Assembly (NCBI GenBank): GCA_029936705.1
Contig: JAPYSD010000171.1
Location: forward strand, 1 to 7,298
Source: Croceicoccus sp.
Lineage (GTDB): Bacteria; Pseudomonadota; Alphaproteobacteria; Sphingomonadales; Sphingomonadaceae
Direction: 5' to 3'
Length of the DNA: 7,298 bases
A model generated the notes under the pieces. The model saw only the letters and a program-made list of their open reading frames with translations, was not told where the DNA came from and did not search any database. The position numbers and the translations under genes are program-made. Below are positions 1 to 6,132 of the stretch, in pieces. Each line of letters opens with the position of its first letter. Position 1 is the stretch's first letter.

Positions 1-390
1 ATGCTTGGTCACGAACATCGTGCCGCGCACATTGGTGTCGAAAGCGGCATCCCACACTTCCGGATCCATTTCGGCCAGAGAAGCGTCGCGCATCATCTGC
101 TGGGCACCGGTATTGGCGGCATTATTATGCAGGATATCGATCTTGCCGAATTCACCGAACGCCGCCGCCACCATAGCAGCGACGCTGGCTTCGTCGCCCA
201 GATCGACCTTCAGGGCGATGGCCCTGCCGCCGGCTTCGGTAATGCCAGAGGCCACCCGTCGCGCGCCTTCCTCGTTAATATCGGCAATCGCGACCGACGC
301 GCCGTTCGCGGCCAGCATGCGGGCGCAGGCTTCCCCGATATTTGCGCCGCCGCCGGTAACTATGGCGATCTTGCCCTCGACCAGACCCAT
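1..390 (-). CDS. SDR-family NAD(P)-dependent oxidoreductase, N-terminal part (runs off the left edge)
   Basis: The first 130 residues of a classical short-chain dehydrogenase/reductase are present; the catalytic Tyr-x-x-x-Lys lies beyond the window edge. The Rossmann nucleotide-binding loop TGGGANIG is at residues 12-19, a variant of TGxxxGxG. An Asp at residue 37, at the end of the second beta strand (AIADINE), suggests a preference for NAD(H) over NADP(H). HNNAAN at 88-93 is a variant of the NNAG motif, and N120 in FDTNVRG is the expected structural/catalytic Asn. The gene starts 2 nt after the stop codon of the phosphotransferase gene, with a G-rich GGGGGAA (positions 396-402) just upstream, so the two are almost certainly co-transcribed and translationally coupled. 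The family oxidises alcohols or reduces ketones; the substrate cannot be told. SDR assignment is very secure. Confidence 0.93.
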   Translation of the reverse strand, partial: MGLVEGKIAIVTGGGANIGEACARMLAANGASVAIADINEEGARRVASGITEAGGRAIALKVDLGDEASVAAMVAAAFGEFGKIDILHNNAANTGAQQMMRDASLAEMDPEVWDAAFDTNVRGTMFVTKH

Positions 391-392
391 TC

Positions 393-1544
393 CTATTCCC
401 CCAGAAGCTGCCACGTGCCGTAATCCTCGGCAGCCGTGAAGAAGCGTTCGTTCATGGGAAGGCCGTTCTGCCCCCACTCATCGAGATTGGCGGCCCAGGC
501 CTGCAATCCGTACATGACGAACAGCCGCGTCTGTTCCCATGCCTCGTCAAAGTCGGGAACGCCCAGAGCGCCGGTCGCGATCAGATATTCGCGATATTGC
601 TTCACCATGTCCTTGTGATGCTTGCGGCGCTCCTCGATGCTGAGCGCGCCGATCACGAAATAGGTCAGGTCGCGCCATGGGCGGCCGCGCCGGACCAGCT
701 GCCAGTCCAGCCAGAGCCGGTCGCCGTCGGGCAGGATATAGGTATTGCCCTGATGGCAGTCGCCCAGCACGATACAATGCGGCGCATCATAGGCCCGCTC
801 AAGCTCACCCAAACGGTCAAATGCGCGTTCCAGCTTGCGCGGATCGTCAAGGTAACGCTGCGGCGCGACGGCGCGGAAAGCAGGGTCCGCCAGATTGGCT
901 TCGATCCATTGCCACATGATCCGCACCTGATCGCTGTCGACAGGCGTGTCCATCTGGGTCTGGAGCCATGGGGCATTGGCGGTGCTGATCTTGTCGCTTC
1001 CCCAAAGGCTGCCATGCAGCGTGGCAAGGCCTTCGAGATTGTCCATGATCATGTCGACGCCATTGGCATCGGTACTGTGCCCGAACTTGCCGCCGCGCTG
1101 CACTAGATCTTCCAGCACCACGAAGCCATGCGCACTGCCGTCATCGTCCCAGTCGGCGTAGTAGCATTTTGCCGTCGGCACTTTCATTTCGTCGATCAGG
1201 AAGTGGTAGAAGCGCGCTTCGACGGCGTGGATATCGACATTGTCGAACGATCCCGACCAGTTCGCCTTCATGCAGACATGCTCGGGCAGTCCTGCGGCCT
1301 TGCCCGCATCGTTCCAGTCGACTTTAACGCGCCATTTCGTCGTGTGGCTGTTGAGCAGTTGGACGGTTTCCACGCTGTGCGCCGCAACGCCCGGATATTT
1401 ATAGCTCATCATCCTGCCCAGCCACTCGGCGTCGACATCCTCCAGCCTTGTCGGCAGCTTGTCGGTGCGGGCGGGATAGGGACGCGGCACGCAATTCGTG
1501 TCGACGACTGCACTCTTATATTGGGCGGGGGCGTGCGGATCCAT
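393..1544 (-). CDS. Phosphotransferase family protein (CHK/APH-type kinase fold)
   Basis: This 383-residue protein has the layout of the aminoglycoside-phosphotransferase/CHK kinase-like superfamily, which phosphorylates hydroxyl groups of small molecules with ATP. Visible elements are the likely ATP-binding Lys93 (VCMKANW), the helix-C Glu109 (AVEARFYHF), the hinge-like FVVLEDL at 141-147, the catalytic loop LGDCHQGN at 260-267 with D262 and N266, and the metal-binding LDWQ at 279-282 (D280). The usual HGD of the catalytic loop is LGD here. The length is normal for the family. The start is fixed by an AAGGAG Shine-Dalgarno sequence 7 nt upstream. It is the first gene of a leftward operon and is followed 2 nt later by an SDR gene. 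Such proteins are common in catabolic clusters and are often misannotated as antibiotic resistance genes; nothing here supports resistance. A kinase acting on a hydroxylated catabolic intermediate is plausible but inferred. Confidence 0.9.
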   Translation of the reverse strand: MDPHAPAQYKSAVVDTNCVPRPYPARTDKLPTRLEDVDAEWLGRMMSYKYPGVAAHSVETVQLLNSHTTKWRVKVDWNDAGKAAGLPEHVCMKANWSGSFDNVDIHAVEARFYHFLIDEMKVPTAKCYYADWDDDGSAHGFVVLEDLVQRGGKFGHSTDANGVDMIMDNLEGLATLHGSLWGSDKISTANAPWLQTQMDTPVDSDQVRIMWQWIEANLADPAFRAVAPQRYLDDPRKLERAFDRLGELERAYDAPHCIVLGDCHQGNTYILPDGDRLWLDWQLVRRGRPWRDLTYFVIGALSIEERRKHHKDMVKQYREYLIATGALGVPDFDEAWEQTRLFVMYGLQAWAANLDEWGQNGLPMNERFFTAAEDYGTWQLLGE

Positions 1545-1551
1545 GGATCAG

Positions 1552-1557
1552 CTCCTT
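1552..1557 (-). promoter_or_regulatory. Ribosome binding site of the phosphotransferase gene
   Basis: On the minus strand this reads AAGGAG, a near-perfect Shine-Dalgarno sequence, 7 nt before the ATG at 1544. It decides the start of the phosphotransferase gene. Confidence 0.8.
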
Positions 1558-1626
1558 GCGATCTGTCTGTTTTCGAACCTGCGGCGCGATGCGCGGCATG
1601 TTCCTCTCTTGCCCTCATGCTTCGCA

Positions 1627-1648
1627 GAGCACCTGATGGAGCAACCTG
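1627..1648. repeat. Imperfect tandem direct repeat, possible operator
   Basis: GAGCACCTG (1627-1635) is followed 12 nt later, start to start, by GAGCAACCTG (1639-1648); the copies differ by one inserted A. It lies centrally in the divergent intergenic region, where a regulator binding both promoters would be expected. A functional role is only inferred, and a chance repeat of this length is possible. Confidence 0.3.
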
Positions 1649-1710
1649 TCCAAGGAAAGGGGCGGGACGGGCTGGGCAGGGTGATGAAGCGGCGACGGAG
1701 AGAGACCGAA

Positions 1711-2103
1711 ATGGCCCAGAACGAACAGAACAAGGATATCGTGCGACGCTTCCTCGGCGCGGTCGAAGCGGGCGAGCTTGAGGTGATCGAGCAATTGCAG
1801 GCGCCAGATTGCACATGGTGGATGATCGGATCGGGCGAAATATCCCGGAAAGCCTATACCGACGCGGTAAAGGGCATGCTGCTGACCGCTTCGCACCGCA
1901 AGGTTCGCATCGTGGGCATGGTCGCGGAAGGCGACACGGTCGCAGCAGAGGTGCGCTCGGAAATGCATTTCGGCGACCGGGTCTATGCCAATGAATATCA
2001 CGATCTGTTCGTGATCAGGGACGGGTTGATCGTCCACGGACGCGAATATTTCGATACCGGCAAGGTCGCTGCCTTTTTCGGCGCGCAGGAAGGTTTGCCA
2101 TGA
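1711..2103 (+). CDS. SnoaL-like / NTF2-fold family protein
   Basis: This is a small 130-residue protein of the SnoaL-like (ketosteroid-isomerase-related, NTF2-fold) superfamily. It opens with the typical helix pair (NKDIVRRFLGAVEAGELEVI, about residues 7-26) and carries the WWMIG segment at 36-40. The C-terminal sheet contains NEYHDLFVIRDGLI (94-107) and REYFDT (111-116), closely matching the signature of this family. H97 and D115 line up with polar residues that commonly face the pocket. Members isomerise, cyclise or hydrate small molecules, and many have no known substrate. The chosen ATG has GGAGAG 8 nt upstream; in-frame ATGs at 1684 and 1636 would add a basic, non-conserved extension and lack comparable ribosome binding sites. 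It is first in the rightward operon, and its stop overlaps the next gene's start as ATGA. Family call firm, function unknown. Confidence 0.88.
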   Translation: MAQNEQNKDIVRRFLGAVEAGELEVIEQLQAPDCTWWMIGSGEISRKAYTDAVKGMLLTASHRKVRIVGMVAEGDTVAAEVRSEMHFGDRVYANEYHDLFVIRDGLIVHGREYFDTGKVAAFFGAQEGLP

Positions 2104-2522
2104 ACGCCGAGACCGTCGTCAGGCAATTCCTCGCCCTGTTCCACACCAGCAAGCTGGACGTGGGGGCAGTGCGCGCGATGCTGGCTGACGATGCCCAGTA
2201 TAAGCCGGTCGTGCCGATCGCTCCGGTAAGGCAGGGCGCGGACGCCATCTGCGAGGAGCTGGAGCGACAATACGAACTTTATGACGAATGCGCCTGCGAT
2301 ATTCGCAAGGTCGCGGCTTCGGGATCGACCGTTTTCACGGAACGGGTCGATACATGCCGGCAGTTGAAGGACGGGCGGGAAACCACAACCCATGTCGTCG
2401 GCGTGTTCGATCTGAATGATGCCGGCCGGATCGTCTGGTGGCGGGAATATTGGGACGGTCTCGATTGCGCGGGCCAGTTGGGGATCGACGACAAGGCCAT
2501 GCGATCGATCATGTGTGCGTGA
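2100..2522 (+). CDS. Limonene-1,2-epoxide hydrolase-like protein (LEH family, NTF2 fold)
   Basis: This 140-residue protein resembles the limonene-1,2-epoxide hydrolase family, which opens epoxides with water using an Arg-Asp-Asp set rather than the alpha/beta-hydrolase mechanism. The TERVDTCRQL segment (80-89) supplies R82 and D84, and GVFDLNDAGRI (101-111) leads into WWREYWD (113-119) with D119. These match Arg99, Asp101 and Asp132 of the Rhodococcus enzyme as I recall its sequence. Y34 appears to match its Tyr53, but the Asn55 position seems to be P36. The start overlaps the preceding stop (ATGA), so translation is coupled to the SnoaL-like gene. It is followed 11 nt later by the flavoprotein gene. 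A mycobacterial member (Rv2740/EphG) hydrolyses bulky epoxides including a sterol epoxide, so a sterol- or terpenoid-type substrate is reasonable. It could instead be a non-hydrolytic family member. Confidence 0.85.
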   Translation: MNAETVVRQFLALFHTSKLDVGAVRAMLADDAQYKPVVPIAPVRQGADAICEELERQYELYDECACDIRKVAASGSTVFTERVDTCRQLKDGRETTTHVVGVFDLNDAGRIVWWREYWDGLDCAGQLGIDDKAMRSIMCA

Positions 2523-2533
2523 AGGGAAATTCG

Positions 2534-4195
2534 ATGCAGTATGACGTCGTGGTGATGGGTTCCGGCGGTGCCGGGCTGACAGCAGCGCTGGTCGCCGCAA
2601 AAGCGGGTTGCAAGGTAGTCGTGCTGGAAAAGGCGCCGCATTTCGGCGGGACAACGGCCATTTCCGGTGGCGGGGTCTGGATACCCGAAAGCCCGCAAGC
2701 CGTTGCGGCGGGCGTGGACGACAGCAAGAAGACGGCGCTGGACTACTCGCTTGCCGTCGTCGGCAACCGGGCAGAGCGCGAGCTGATCGAAGCCTATATC
2801 GAAACCGGCCCCGAAATGGTGAAATGGCTGGAGGCCAATAGCTCGGTCCATTTCCTGCTCTCACCCCCGTCCAGCGACTGGTACCCCGAGGTAGAGGGCG
2901 CGATGCACGAAGGGCGGTTGCTGGCTCCGGCCGAATTTGACGGCAGAAAGCTCGGTTCCGATTTCGACAATTTGTCCAAGCCGCGCGAGGAATTCAACGC
3001 GCCTGGCGGTATGATGATCGATCTGTTCGATCTGCCCTATATCGCGAAGCTGCCGCAGCCCGGTGCGTTGTGGTACATGGCCAAGATCGCCATCCGTTTC
3101 GCTATCGACAAGAAGAAGCTGGGCCGCGGCTCACGCCTGACGATGGGCAACGCCCTGATGGGCAGGCTTTACCGTTCGGTGCTGGATGCGGGGGTTGACC
3201 TTTACAGCAACGCACCGGTCGATGAACTGCTTACCGATGGCGGCAGGGTCACGGGTGTCGTGGCAAGCATAAACGGCAAGCAGACGGAAATTTCGGCCGC
3301 AATGGGCGTCGTTCTGGCGGCCGGCGGTTTTTCCGCCAACGAACAGATGCGCAAGGCCTATTTGCCCTATGCCGAGCAGCATGTTTCCATCCTGCCATAT
3401 CACAATACCGGAGACGGCATAAATGCAGCCACGGCATCGGGCGCCGTGCTGGGAACGGACAACCATGCCAATGCGGTCTGGGCCGTGGTGTCAAAGCGGA
3501 CACGCGATGACGGCTATGTCGAACGCTATGCGCATCTGATCGACATGTCGAAGCCCGGCTGCATCGCCGTGGGCAAGGACGGCAAACGCTTTGGCAACGA
3601 AGCCGGGGTCCATTTTGTCGAGGACATGCACGCGACCGGCAATGTGCCCGCCTGGATCATCTCGAACGCGAAGAACGTCAAGAAATACGGCATGGGCCTG
3701 TCACTTCCGGGGGGCAGCAAGATGAAGGAGCTCGTTGCGTCCGGCTATATGAAAAAGGCCAGTACGCTGGCCGAACTGGCGGCGCAGATCGGGGTCGATC
3801 CGAAGGCGCTGGAAGCAACCGCTGCGCGGGTCGATGCCGATGCGAAAACCGGGCGCGACAGTGAATTCGGCAAGGGCGATACGCTGATTGACCAGGAAAT
3901 CGGCGATCCCGCGCACAAGCCCAATCCCTGCTTCGGGCCGGTTGGCGCGGGGCCCTATTACGCGGTCCAGATATTCCCCGGCGACGGATCGACGACCGTT
4001 GGCGTAAAGATCGACGCGCAATGCCGTGTCAAGGATGAGAGCGGTCAGCCGATCCCAGGCCTTTGGGCTGCCGGGCTCGATGCCAATTCGATCTGGCAGG
4101 GCAAGTCTCCGGCGCATGGATGCAATGTCGGTCCGGCACTGGTGACCGGCTTTATCGCGGGCAGGAGTATCACGGCATCAAAACAGCAGTCGTAA
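2534..4195 (+). CDS. FAD-dependent oxidoreductase, 3-ketosteroid dehydrogenase / fumarate reductase flavoprotein type
   Basis: This 553-residue flavoprotein has the FAD-binding Rossmann motif GSGGAG at 9-14, E32 at the end of the second strand (VVLEK), and GGTTAISGGGVWIP at 38-51, typical of the succinate dehydrogenase/fumarate reductase flavoprotein superfamily. LAAGGF (261-266) and TGDGINAA (292-299) complete the FAD domain. SDWYPE (114-119), GPYYAVQIFPGD (473-484) and IPGLWAAGLDANSI (507-520) resemble 3-ketosteroid delta-1/delta-4 dehydrogenases, where tyrosines in these regions bind or activate the 3-keto group. The expected reaction is dehydrogenation next to a ketone in an alicyclic ring; a steroid substrate is not proven. 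The start is chosen because AAGGGA (2522-2527) lies 6 nt upstream and residue 2 begins the first beta strand; the in-frame ATG at 2438 would overlap the previous gene by 85 nt. No signal peptide or membrane segment is seen, so it is probably cytoplasmic. Confidence 0.92.
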   Translation: MQYDVVVMGSGGAGLTAALVAAKAGCKVVVLEKAPHFGGTTAISGGGVWIPESPQAVAAGVDDSKKTALDYSLAVVGNRAERELIEAYIETGPEMVKWLEANSSVHFLLSPPSSDWYPEVEGAMHEGRLLAPAEFDGRKLGSDFDNLSKPREEFNAPGGMMIDLFDLPYIAKLPQPGALWYMAKIAIRFAIDKKKLGRGSRLTMGNALMGRLYRSVLDAGVDLYSNAPVDELLTDGGRVTGVVASINGKQTEISAAMGVVLAAGGFSANEQMRKAYLPYAEQHVSILPYHNTGDGINAATASGAVLGTDNHANAVWAVVSKRTRDDGYVERYAHLIDMSKPGCIAVGKDGKRFGNEAGVHFVEDMHATGNVPAWIISNAKNVKKYGMGLSLPGGSKMKELVASGYMKKASTLAELAAQIGVDPKALEATAARVDADAKTGRDSEFGKGDTLIDQEIGDPAHKPNPCFGPVGAGPYYAVQIFPGDGSTTVGVKIDAQCRVKDESGQPIPGLWAAGLDANSIWQGKSPAHGCNVGPALVTGFIAGRSITASKQQS

Positions 4196-5028
4196 CCGGA
4201 GCAAGCTCGGGCATTGGCCTGGTCGTCGCGCAGGAACTGGCGCGCGACGGCTGGCGTGTGATCGCGCAGGGCCGTGATCCCGCGCGCAGTGAAGCCGCGC
4301 TTGCGGAAATCCTGTCCGCCGCGTCCGAAGCGCAGGTCGACATGATAAGGGCGGATTTGTCGGTCATGGACAAGGTGGATGCGTTCGCATGGCAGGTGGC
4401 TGCATCGACCGACCGGATCGACCTGTTGGTGAACAATGCAGGCGCCACGCCGTCGACGCGAGTGGAAACCGCCGACGGCTTTGAACAGACCTTTGCCGCC
4501 AATCACCTTGCCGTTTTCCTGCTGACCCACCGCCTGCTGCCCTTGCTGAAGGCGGCGGCACCCGGATCACAAGTGATCACCACTGCATCGGTCGCGCACA
4601 AATTCATCAAGGACATGAAGTGGGAGGATCTGCAGCAGGTGCAGTCATTCAGTGCCAGCGATGCCTATACTCAGTCCAAGCTGGCCAATATCTTGTTCAC
4701 GCGGGAAATGGCGAAGCGGGTCAGGCACGACGGCATCCGCGTGAACTGCGTGCATCCCGGCGTCGTGCAAACCAATTTTGACAGCCACGGCAATCTTGCC
4801 GTCAAGCTGATGTATTTGCTCGGTAAACCGTTCTCGCTGACGCCTGAACAGGGCGCGGATACGATACTCTGGATGGCGAGGGGCGGGGCGCCAAATGCGA
4901 CCGGCCAGTATTTCGCCAAGCGCAAGCCGGGCGGATTGTCTGCCGCTGCGCAGAGCGAGAAAGGCACCGCACGCTTGTGGGACATCAGCAAAGAGCTTAC
5001 CGCCAAAGTCGGCCAGACCGTTGGCTAA
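4120..5028 (+). CDS. SDR-family oxidoreductase, retinol-dehydrogenase-like
   Basis: This is a classical SDR. Counting from the probable ATC start at 4177, TGASSGIG is at 7-14, NNAG at 86-89, Asn109 in AANH, the catalytic Ser138 in TTASVAH, and Tyr164/Lys168 in YTQSK, so the catalytic set is complete. R33 in QGRDP after the second strand suggests NADP(H). The overall pattern resembles the retinol dehydrogenase/WWOX-type SDRs that act on large lipophilic alcohols and ketones. The coordinates use the nearest standard start codon (ATG 4120), but this would add 19 non-SDR-like residues and has no Shine-Dalgarno sequence. A good AGGAG at 4163-4167 points instead to ATC at 4177, which gives the expected N-terminus MKTAVVTG and 283 residues. 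Either way the gene overlaps the 3' end of the flavoprotein gene (76 or 19 nt) and is the last gene of the rightward operon. Confidence 0.9.
   Translation: MQCRSGTGDRLYRGQEYHGIKTAVVTGASSGIGLVVAQELARDGWRVIAQGRDPARSEAALAEILSAASEAQVDMIRADLSVMDKVDAFAWQVAASTDRIDLLVNNAGATPSTRVETADGFEQTFAANHLAVFLLTHRLLPLLKAAAPGSQVITTASVAHKFIKDMKWEDLQQVQSFSASDAYTQSKLANILFTREMAKRVRHDGIRVNCVHPGVVQTNFDSHGNLAVKLMYLLGKPFSLTPEQGADTILWMARGGAPNATGQYFAKRKPGGLSAAAQSEKGTARLWDISKELTAKVGQTVG
4163..4167 (+). promoter_or_regulatory. Shine-Dalgarno AGGAG pointing to a non-standard ATC start
   Basis: AGGAG lies inside the 3' end of the flavoprotein gene, 9 nt before an ATC codon at 4177-4179. The ATC is in frame with the SDR and sits exactly where the family's initiator Met is expected. 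There is no ATG, GTG or TTG in frame between 4123 and the TGASSGIG motif. Confidence 0.5.
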
Positions 5029-5032
5029 AGCC

Positions 5033-5062
5033 GGGGAAAGCGGGATGGCGCTTTGCCGCCCC
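5033..5062. terminator. Hairpin between convergent genes, candidate bidirectional terminator
   Basis: AAAGCG (5037-5042) and CGCTTT (5049-5054) form a perfect 6-bp stem around a GGATGG loop. GGGG (5033-5036) can further pair with CCCC (5059-5062) across a 4-nt bulge. It sits in the 45-bp gap between the stop codons of the SDR (plus) and the LLM monooxygenase (minus). There is no T-run on either side, so it is at best a weak intrinsic terminator. Confidence 0.4.
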
Positions 5063-5073
5063 GCCTGCCGGTT

Positions 5074-6132
5074 CTACTTTTCGCGGCGTTTCGCCTCGGC
5101 CACCATCGCGAACAGGCCCTCATTATATTTGGTCAGCTGTTCCATGGTGAGATTGCGATAGGGCGTCATCGGGCAGAGCGAATCCACCACGCCCCAGAAG
5201 GGTTCCAGTTCTTCGAGCACTTCGTCGACCGGCCCGCATTTCACGAAGGCCTGCACCATTTCGTCGCTGACCTTGTCGATCACGCCCGAAACGTCGCCAT
5301 GTTCGCCAGCGGCCAGCTGGCAATCGCGTGCGAGATCGCCAAAACCGATGGAATTGAAAAAGTCTTCGTATTCCTTGTAACCGGCATAACCCGCCACGGT
5401 GGCACGGCTGTCGTCGATAGCCTGCTGCTTGTCGTCATTGATAGCGACCCATGGCCATGCATTGATTTCGACATCCGCGCGTTTGCGGCCGAAGCGGGCC
5501 AGTTCCGAATGGATGAAATCGTTCTTCTGAACCGTATAGTCGACGGTCCAAAGCGCATGGACCATCAACCCGTCGGCGATTTCCAGCGACATTCTGGTCA
5601 GCTTGTCCTTGAGCGCGGCGATCCAGATCGGAATATTCTTGCGCACCGGGGGCGCGGTCATCATTTTTTCCGTCCATTCCAGATCGTAATACTCGCCGTG
5701 CAGCGGTTCCATGTCCTTGTGGCTGTTCGCGTTCACATAGCGCACGATCTTCACCACTTCGCGCAGGTGGGTCAGCAGCTTGCGGTGCGGCTCGCCATAG
5801 ATCCCCTCAAGCGCGCTGTGCAGCGAGGTGCCCAGACCAAGTACGAAACGACCCTGGCTGATCGTGTCGCATTCGATCGCGCAATAGGCGGTTTCAACCG
5901 GACTGCGGGTTCCCGCAACCGCAATGCCGGTCGAAACCTTCAGCGTATCGGTCATCGCCGCGACGGCGGCCATGGGCACAAAGGGCGCGCCATAGATCTG
6001 AAGCGAAAAGACCCCTTCGAATCCCACCTGCTCCATCTGTTTTGCCATGCCGCCCATCACCGGAGCGGGCAAAACGGGCATCACGCCCCACCACTTGCGC
6101 TCACCCCCCGTCGCATTGGTCAGTGTGGTCAT
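5074..6132 (-). CDS. LLM-class flavin-dependent oxidoreductase (luciferase-like monooxygenase)
   Basis: This 352-residue protein belongs to the bacterial luciferase-like TIM-barrel family, which uses reduced FMN (or F420 in some lineages) for monooxygenation or hydride transfer. The typical order is visible: an N-terminal strand (WWGVMPVL, 14-21), GFEGVFSLQ (37-45), TDTLKVSTGIAVAGTRSPVE (61-80), SQGRFVLGLGTS (92-103), and IPIWIAALKDKLTRMS (167-182) followed by EIADGLMVH (184-192). The length is normal. The start overlaps the stop of the upstream oxygenase-type gene as ATGA, so the two are translationally coupled; there is only a weak AGGA 11 nt upstream. F420 is uncommon in sphingomonads, so FMN supplied by a separate reductase is the more likely cofactor (inference). 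The substrate is unknown; Baeyer-Villiger-type or desaturating reactions on ring ketones are among the family's activities. Confidence 0.92.
   Translation of the reverse strand: MTTLTNATGGERKWWGVMPVLPAPVMGGMAKQMEQVGFEGVFSLQIYGAPFVPMAAVAAMTDTLKVSTGIAVAGTRSPVETAYCAIECDTISQGRFVLGLGTSLHSALEGIYGEPHRKLLTHLREVVKIVRYVNANSHKDMEPLHGEYYDLEWTEKMMTAPPVRKNIPIWIAALKDKLTRMSLEIADGLMVHALWTVDYTVQKNDFIHSELARFGRKRADVEINAWPWVAINDDKQQAIDDSRATVAGYAGYKEYEDFFNSIGFGDLARDCQLAAGEHGDVSGVIDKVSDEMVQAFVKCGPVDEVLEELEPFWGVVDSLCPMTPYRNLTMEQLTKYNEGLFAMVAEAKRREK

Larger units (their letters stand above)
1545..1710. promoter_or_regulatory. Divergent intergenic region expected to hold two promoters
   Basis: These 166 bp separate the leftward phosphotransferase-SDR pair from the rightward four-gene operon, so promoters for both should lie here. 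I found no convincing -35/-10 pair on either strand. The recognisable elements are the two ribosome binding sites at the ends (AAGGAG on the minus strand at 1552-1557; GGAGAG on the plus strand at 1697-1702) and an imperfect direct repeat at 1627-1648. No regulator gene lies next to it. Confidence 0.55.

Noticed and set aside
393..1544. Antibiotic resistance aminoglycoside phosphotransferase
   Set aside because: The fold is shared, but the overall sequence and catabolic-operon context fit the CHK/acyl-type kinases, and no mobile element or resistance context is present.
1498..1710. N-terminal extension of the SnoaL-like protein
   Set aside because: It would overlap the start of the divergent phosphotransferase gene and fill the whole promoter region. 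The added residues are not family-like, and ATG 1711 has a good ribosome binding site.
1998..2864. A 288-codon minus-strand open frame across the LEH-like gene and flavoprotein start
   Set aside because: The translation is Arg/Pro/Ser-rich and crosses two well-supported plus-strand genes and their junction; typical shadow frame.
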